Origin: Anaeromyxobacter sp.
GTDB lineage: Bacteria; Myxococcota; Myxococcia; Myxococcales; Anaeromyxobacteraceae
Direction of reading: 5' to 3'
Length of the DNA: 5,913 nt
Assembly: GCA_020028115.1 (NCBI GenBank)
Contig: JAHWYA010000136.1
Span: 1 to 5,913 of the forward strand
The notes beneath the pieces were generated by a model, which saw only the letters and a list, made by a program, of their open reading frames with translations, did no database searches and was not told the origin of the DNA. The stretch's first letter is position 1, and each line of letters opens with the position of its first letter. This document shows positions 1 to 5,913 of this stretch, piece after piece. The position numbers and the translations under genes are program-made.

Positions 1-421
1 GCGCGGCGGGGCGCGCCGCGGGTGCGGCGGCGGCGCCGGCCTGCGCGCCGGGCTTGCCGCCCGTGAGCTCCTTCACCTTGTTGATGAGGGCCTGGCTCTC
101 GAACGGCTTCGCGATGTGGCCGTCGGCGTGGGCGGCCCGGGCACGCGCCTCGTCGAACGCCTCGAACGTGCCCGCGAGGAGGAGCACCGGGATCCCGCGC
201 AGCGCGGGATCGCCCTTCACGGCCTCGCACAGGTCGTACCCGTTCCGCCGGGGCATCACGACGTCGGCGAGGATGATGTCGGGCTTGAGCTCGCGCGCCT
301 TCGAGAGGGCGTCCTCGCCGTTGTCGACGGAGGTGACCTTGAAGTCCTCGTTCGCGAAGGTGATGCCCACGACCTTCTGGATCGTGATCGAGTCGTCCGC
401 GAGGAGAAGGTTCTTGGGCAT
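1..421 (-). CDS. CheY-like response regulator receiver protein, partial (C-terminus beyond left edge)
   Basis: This is a phosphorylation-dependent signalling protein of the cytoplasm. The 140 visible codons start MPKNLLLADDSITIQ and form one complete receiver domain, residues 3-120. The acidic pocket is D9/D10, the phospho-acceptor is D53 (in ILADVVMP) and the conserved lysine is K105 (in AKPFES). The Thr/Ser usually found at the end of beta-4 is replaced by Ala83 (PVLLLAGTFE), which may alter the output switch. From residue 121 the protein becomes a Gly/Ala/Pro-rich tail (GGKPGAQAGAAAAP) that runs off the window. It is therefore longer than a simple CheY and may carry another domain or a disordered tail. 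The ATG lies 125 nt after the stop of the CheW-like gene on the same strand. Its ribosome site (GGGAA-like) is weak. Receiver identity is certain from motifs; partner kinase and output are unknown. Confidence 0.9.
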   Translation of the reverse strand, partial: MPKNLLLADDSITIQKVVGITFANEDFKVTSVDNGEDALSKARELKPDIILADVVMPRRNGYDLCEAVKGDPALRGIPVLLLAGTFEAFDEARARAAHADGHIAKPFESQALINKVKELTGGKPGAQAGAAAAPAARPAA

Positions 422-460
422 GAGGGTTCCCGCCGTGGCCGGCGCGAGTCGAGGGAAAGG

Positions 461-497
461 CTCGTATCCAGTAACCTCCGGATCGCACGAATGTCAA
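461..497 (-). promoter_or_regulatory. Candidate sigma70-type promoter of the receiver gene
   Basis: On the minus strand a perfect -35 hexamer TTGACA (497-492) is followed, after 16 nt, by a weak -10 candidate GTTACT (475-470). An alternative -10, GATACG, lies just beyond. It sits in the gap between the CheW-like stop and the receiver start, about 50-75 nt upstream of the ATG at 421. The receiver may therefore be transcribed independently of the adaptor gene, or in addition to read-through. The -35 match is exact but the -10 is poor, so this is a candidate only. Confidence 0.4.
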
Positions 498-546
498 GAT
501 TTACGGGACCTTCGATGCCCTCGGCGGCCTCCGCGCGTGAGCAGAT

Positions 547-1326
547 CTAGGCCGCGAAGACGGCGTCCCAGGGCGGCCGGACGACGCCGTCCCCGACCGC
601 TCCGACCCCGAGCACGCGATCGGCCGCGACCGCGACCCCCACCCCTCCGGCGTCGAGGAGGAGCACCGCCCGGACGGGCGACGGCGCGTCTCCGTACAGC
701 ACCGCCACGTCGAGGACCGGGTGGAGGGCGCGCCCGTGATAGAGCAGCCCGCGGTGCGAGGGCGGAGCGAGCGGGACCGGCGCGACGCGCGGCGCGTCGA
801 GCACCTGCACGAGGAGCGAGAGCGGGACCCCGAAGATCCGCGCGCCGCGGGCGAAGCGCAGCTCGCGCTCCGGCGGCGGCTCGACGTCGGACGGCGCTTC
901 TCCCAGGTCGAGCGCGGGCTCGAGGGGAGCGAAGCCGAGCGTCGCGACGGCGAGCTCGAGCGCGATCTCGCCCTTCACCACCACCGCGCCGGAGAACGGC
1001 GCCGGCTGCGGGAGGAAGGTGCGCGCCGGGAGCTGGAAGAACTCGGCCTCGGCGAGGTCCACGATCCCCTGCAGCGCCTCGACCCGCAGCGCGGCCGGCG
1101 GCGTGCCCTCCGTCAGGATCGCGTACGGCGCGGGCCCGGCCGGGAGACCGAGCACCGTCGACACGAACGCGGTCGCGACCGGCTCGCCGCGCGCGAGCAC
1201 CTCACCGCCGTCGGGCGGCACGGCGACGATCTCGCGCAGGTGGGAGACGCGCATCGCGAGGCGCGCGCCGCCGGCGGAGAAGAGGAGCGCCTTGCGGGCC
1301 GCCGGGAGGGAGTCCACGGCCCGCAT
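547..1326 (-). CDS. CheW-like adaptor protein with two tandem CheW-type domains
   Basis: CheW-type domains are SH3-like folds that join chemoreceptors to the CheA kinase; this protein of 259 residues is cytoplasmic, with no signal peptide or membrane segment. The first domain spans about residues 11-135: it starts KALLFSAGGARLAMRVSHLREI, like a CheW N-terminus, and ends SGAVVVKGEIALEL. The second spans about 155-255 and keeps the best CheW signatures: HRGLLYHGRALHPVLD (from residue 191) and GVGVAVAADRVLGV. Ordinary CheW is about 150-170 residues, so this is a double-length form. It precedes a receiver gene on the same strand and diverges from a receiver-GGDEF gene, which suggests a chemosensory-like role; no CheA or receptor is in view. 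The ATG at 1326 was chosen, but it has no clear ribosome site. A GTG nine codons upstream (1353) has AAGGA 4 nt before it and is a real alternative. Domain family likely; exact role unknown. Confidence 0.8.
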   Translation of the reverse strand: MRAVDSLPAARKALLFSAGGARLAMRVSHLREIVAVPPDGGEVLARGEPVATAFVSTVLGLPAGPAPYAILTEGTPPAALRVEALQGIVDLAEAEFFQLPARTFLPQPAPFSGAVVVKGEIALELAVATLGFAPLEPALDLGEAPSDVEPPPERELRFARGARIFGVPLSLLVQVLDAPRVAPVPLAPPSHRGLLYHGRALHPVLDVAVLYGDAPSPVRAVLLLDAGGVGVAVAADRVLGVGAVGDGVVRPPWDAVFAA

Positions 1327-1344
1327 GATATACAAGGAACCGGA
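1327..1344. promoter_or_regulatory. 18-bp divergent spacer between CheW-like and receiver-GGDEF start codons
   Basis: This short spacer is AT-rich (gatatacaag) in a very GC-rich region and carries the AAGGAA ribosome site of the plus-strand gene. It is too short to hold a full promoter for either gene. Promoters must lie inside the opposite coding sequence, or the transcripts must have extremely short leaders. The tatac/gtata core could serve as part of a -10 on either strand, but I could not find a matching -35 at good spacing. Confidence 0.35.
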
Positions 1345-2724
1345 ATGGCCCACGCGGTCCTTCTCGTGGACGACGAGCGGTTCGCCCGAACCGTCTACTC
1401 CGACTATCTGCGCGCGGCGGGTTACGACGTCGAGGTCGCGGACGGGTCCGAGGCGGCGCTCGCCATCCTCGGCCAGCGCCGGTTCGACGTCCTCCTCACG
1501 GACATCATCCTCCCGGGCGCTCGCGACGGGCTCGAGCTGCTCGACCTCGCCCGGCAGCTCGATCCGAACCTCGGCGTCATCGTCGTCACCGCCCTCGACA
1601 AGGTCGATCCCGCCGTGCGCGCCATCCGGGCCGGCGCCGCCGACTACCTCGTGAAGCCGGTCACGCCGGAGGCGCTCCAGCTCGCGGTCCAGCGGTGCCT
1701 CGCGACGCGCTCGCTGCTCGCCGAGAACCTGTCCCTGCGGGCCCACCTGAAGCTCTTCGAGAGTGGCCAGCGAATCGCCTCGACGGTCGACCGGGACCGG
1801 CTCGTCCCCATGGCGCTCGCATCCATCGCGGCCGCGGCGGGGCGGCCCGTCGTCGCGCTGTTCGAGCGGACGGCGGACGGCTCCTTCGTCGCGTCCGGCG
1901 CGCACGGGCTCGAGTACGGCCTCGCCGCGGAGCTCCTCGAGCGCTCCGTCCCCACGCTCGAGGCGCTCGACCCGTTCGGCCCGGCGGTGCTGCCCATCCG
2001 GTTCGACGCGCCGATCGGCCCGTCGGGCGGCGTCCGCGAGGCGGCCTGCCTCGCCGTCGTGGACGACGGCACGCTCGTCGGCGCGGTCGTCGCCCTCGGG
2101 GAGGCGGCGCTGCCGCCGCTGGCGGCGGAGGGGGCGGCGTTCCTGTGCCGGCACCTCGGCCTCGCCCTCCACAACCTGGGGCGGCTCCGGCAGGTCGAGC
2201 ACCTCGTCTACCTCGACGACCTCACCCACCTCTACAACGTGCGCTACCTCGACGTGACGCTCGACCGCGAGGTCGGAGGCGGCCGGCCGTTCACCCTCCT
2301 CTTCCTCGATCTCGACCACTTCAAGGCGGTGAACGACCAGCACGGCCATCTGTCGGGGTCGCGCCTGCTCGTGGAGGTGGCCCGGGTGCTCCGCTCCTGC
2401 GTTCGCGACGAGGACGTCGTGGTGCGTTACGGGGGCGACGAGTACGTCGTGCTCCTCGTCGGCATCGACTCGGGCGGCGGGCTCAAGGTGGCCGAGCGGG
2501 TGCGCCGCGCCATCGAGGACCACCGCTACCTCTCGCGGGAGGGGGCGAGGGTGCGCGTGACCGCCTCGATCGGCCTCGCGTCGTTCCCCGAGCACGCGGG
2601 CACCAAGGCCGAGATCCTCGACTTCGCCGATCGCGCCATGTACCGAGGCAAGAAGTCCACGCGGAACGTCGTCTACATGGCGTCGAAGGACCTGCCGCCC
2701 GTGCCCGCGGGGGAGCGAGGCTGA
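1345..2724 (+). CDS. Response regulator with GAF-like region and GGDEF domain (diguanylate cyclase)
   Basis: The 459-residue product is predicted to make cyclic di-GMP from two GTP under control of phosphorylation. Residues 3-120 are a canonical receiver: D9/D10, phospho-acceptor D53 (LLTDIILPG), T82 and K104. Residues about 138-280 read as a degenerate GAF fold (ASTVDRDRLVPMAL near its start, DGTLVGAVVAL near its end), probably a sensor or linker. The GGDEF domain, about 288-450, opens with DDLTHLYNVRYL and has the Mg/GTP segment LDLDHFKAVNDQHGH (from residue 321). The active site is GGDEY (363-367), a conservative Tyr for Phe. An RxxD inhibitory site is present as R354-D357, five residues before it. 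The usual GHxxGD has Ser for Asp (GHLSGS). No EAL domain or membrane segment is seen. AAGGAA at 1334-1339, 5 nt before the ATG, supports the start. An active, feedback-inhibited cyclase is inferred from the residues. Confidence 0.93.
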   Translation: MAHAVLLVDDERFARTVYSDYLRAAGYDVEVADGSEAALAILGQRRFDVLLTDIILPGARDGLELLDLARQLDPNLGVIVVTALDKVDPAVRAIRAGAADYLVKPVTPEALQLAVQRCLATRSLLAENLSLRAHLKLFESGQRIASTVDRDRLVPMALASIAAAAGRPVVALFERTADGSFVASGAHGLEYGLAAELLERSVPTLEALDPFGPAVLPIRFDAPIGPSGGVREAACLAVVDDGTLVGAVVALGEAALPPLAAEGAAFLCRHLGLALHNLGRLRQVEHLVYLDDLTHLYNVRYLDVTLDREVGGGRPFTLLFLDLDHFKAVNDQHGHLSGSRLLVEVARVLRSCVRDEDVVVRYGGDEYVVLLVGIDSGGGLKVAERVRRAIEDHRYLSREGARVRVTASIGLASFPEHAGTKAEILDFADRAMYRGKKSTRNVVYMASKDLPPVPAGERG

Positions 2725-2811
2725 AGCCACGGGCGGGGGTATCCAGCGGGTACCGAGCGGGGGCCTGCCTGCCGCCGAACCCCCTGGATTCGCTGGGCTC
2801 CTGCGGCCTGA

Positions 2812-2840
2812 TTGACCGGCGTCCGCCCGGCGGTTAGGAT
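2812..2840 (+). promoter_or_regulatory. Sigma70-type promoter of the candidate small RNA
   Basis: TTGACC (2812-2817) is separated by exactly 17 nt from TAGGAT (2835-2840): five of six matches to the -35 consensus, four of six to the -10 including the key A2 and T6, and ideal spacing. The expected transcription start is about 2846-2848. No start codon on this strand follows before the terminator that would suggest a protein gene. It lies 87 nt after the stop of the receiver-GGDEF gene. Confidence 0.6.
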
Positions 2841-2846
2841 CTAGGC

Positions 2847-2975
2847 ATACGAAAACGGTCGCAATCACGGCCGTTTCGGTGACGAGGGCAGCCGCTATTA
2901 CGTGCCATCGTCGGGCGGAACCCGGCAGTCGTCGTCAGCGGGGCCACGGAGCGATCCGTGGCCCCGCGTCTTTTT
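2847..2975 (+). ncRNA. Candidate free-standing small RNA (about 129 nt)
   Basis: A promoter and an intrinsic terminator bracket a compact, structured, apparently non-coding segment. By hand folding there are four hairpins. Hairpin 1 (2850-2878) pairs C2850-C2860 with G2869-G2878, about 10 bp with one bulged A and an 8-nt loop GCAATCAC. Hairpin 2 (2881-2912) pairs GACGA with UCGUC and GGCA with UGCC across one G-A mismatch, with a 12-nt loop. Hairpin 3 (2912-2924) pairs CGGG with CCCG around a CGGAA loop. Hairpin 4 is the terminator. Hairpins 2 and 3 have an alternative fold. It lies between convergent genes, so it cannot be the leader of a downstream gene on its strand. It does not match 6S RNA, SRP RNA (no GGAAGCA loop), tmRNA or any riboswitch I can recall. 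Function unknown; a regulatory RNA is inferred. Confidence 0.55.
2940..2975 (+). terminator. Rho-independent terminator of the candidate small RNA
   Basis: A perfect 11-bp stem (GGGGCCACGGA at 2940-2950 with TCCGTGGCCCC at 2955-2965) closes a GCGA loop, a GNRA tetraloop on this strand. It is followed by GCGTC and five T residues ending at 2975. The minus strand has no T-tract after the stem, so the element is directional for plus-strand transcripts. It would also stop any read-through from the receiver-GGDEF gene. Confidence 0.9.
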
Positions 2976-3063
2976 CGTGGGGCGATCTGTCGCGAGGCGC
3001 GGGAAGAGGCGCCGTGACGACGGGCGGGGTACGCGCACCCGATCATCGGGCGGAGGCGCGCGT

Positions 3064-3106
3064 GCGGGCGTCTCCCGCTCGGACTGGCGCCCGGAGGCGC
3101 CAGTCC
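3064..3106 (-). terminator. groEL 3' hairpin(s), probable transcript end without a U-tract
   Basis: Nine bases after the groEL stop is a perfect 11-bp inverted repeat (3081-3091 with 3096-3106). Read on the minus strand the loop is UCCG closed by C-G, a UNCG-type ultrastable tetraloop; on the plus strand it would be CGGA. This favours the groEL orientation. A second small hairpin (GCGGG/CCCGC, 3064-3078) follows at once. No T-run follows either stem, so this may be a non-canonical terminator or an mRNA-stabilising end. Confidence 0.6.
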
Positions 3107-3115
3107 TCGGTGTTC

Positions 3116-5913
<2,798 letters not shown>

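Larger units (their letters stand above)
2725..3115. other. Intergenic region between convergent genes, no protein gene
   Basis: This 391-bp stretch separates the stop codons of the receiver-GGDEF gene (plus) and groEL (minus). Open frames across it look like GC-driven noise. It holds, in order: an imperfect inverted repeat (ATCCAG 2741-2746 with CTGGAT 2784-2789) with no T-tract; a promoter (2812-2840); a foldable segment and a plus-strand terminator (2847-2975); a short palindrome CCCGATCATCGGG (3038-3050); a small hairpin (arms 3064-3068 and 3074-3078); and the groEL 3' hairpin (3081-3106). I see nothing recognisable in 2976-3037. Confidence 0.7.

Noticed and set aside
54..1328. Long plus-strand open frame across the receiver and CheW-like genes.
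   Set aside because: Its translation is dominated by Arg/Pro/Ala low-complexity sequence typical of antisense frames in GC-rich DNA and shows no domain.
721..1344. The receiver-GGDEF frame is open upstream from 721.
   Set aside because: This part is antisense to the CheW-like gene, is charged low-complexity sequence, and the receiver domain begins right after the ATG at 1345, which has AAGGAA in front of it.
2741..2789. Inverted repeat ATCCAG...CTGGAT with inner G and C runs after the receiver-GGDEF stop, as a possible terminator.
   Set aside because: The short 6-bp stem has a large asymmetric interior loop and no T-tract, so it is not convincing as a terminator.
1327..2868. The CheW-like frame stays open upstream on the minus strand for about 500 codons.
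   Set aside because: It is the antisense shadow of the receiver-GGDEF gene. Only a short extension to the GTG at 1353 is plausible.
2847..2975. c-di-GMP (GEMM) riboswitch, suggested by the neighbouring GGDEF gene.
   Set aside because: The conserved GEMM core is not visible and no gene follows on the same strand to be controlled.
3038..3050. Palindrome CCCGATCATCGGG as an operator site.
   Set aside because: It lies between convergent gene ends with no promoter near it, and short GC-rich palindromes are expected here by chance.

Overview
The window is very GC-rich, with G or C at most third codon positions. Its proteins are of a kind typical of myxobacteria (Deltaproteobacteria/Myxococcota): a GroEL with a delta-type tail, receiver proteins with Ala/Pro-rich tails, a stand-alone CheW-like protein and a receiver-GGDEF protein. 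Gene content and codon use fit Anaeromyxobacter or a close relative best. That assignment is inference, because no rRNA or other marker is present.

Layout, left to right. (1) Positions 1-1326 hold a minus-strand signalling pair: a two-domain CheW-like adaptor (1326 to 547), then a CheY-like receiver protein (421 to beyond the left edge). The receiver gene has a promoter-like TTGACA element in the gap before it. (2) Divergent from them, with start codons only 18 bp apart, a plus-strand gene (1345-2724) encodes a receiver, a degenerate GAF-like region and a GGDEF diguanylate cyclase with intact catalytic and inhibitory motifs. (3) The 391-bp gap 2725-3115 lies between convergent genes and has no protein gene. 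It contains a good sigma70-type promoter (2812-2840), about 130 nt of strongly foldable sequence and a textbook plus-strand intrinsic terminator (2940-2975). Together these look like a free-standing small RNA gene. (4) groEL (4762 to 3116, minus) is complete at 548 codons, has its own promoter and ends in a tetraloop hairpin. No groES is next to it. (5) Divergent from groEL, a plus-strand gene (4916 to beyond the right edge) encodes TPR repeats followed by the start of a Zincin_1-type metallopeptidase domain. The window stops just before the expected HExxH motif.

The left half reads as a phosphorelay and second-messenger cluster: adaptor, single-domain-type receiver and c-di-GMP synthase, with no CheA kinase or receptor in view. 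The right half is a chaperonin and a possible protease sharing a divergent promoter region. The most novel item is the candidate small RNA. I recognise no riboswitch or RNA family in it, and it has no downstream gene on its strand that it could control in cis. I saw no tRNA, rRNA, CRISPR array, insertion sequence or phage gene.
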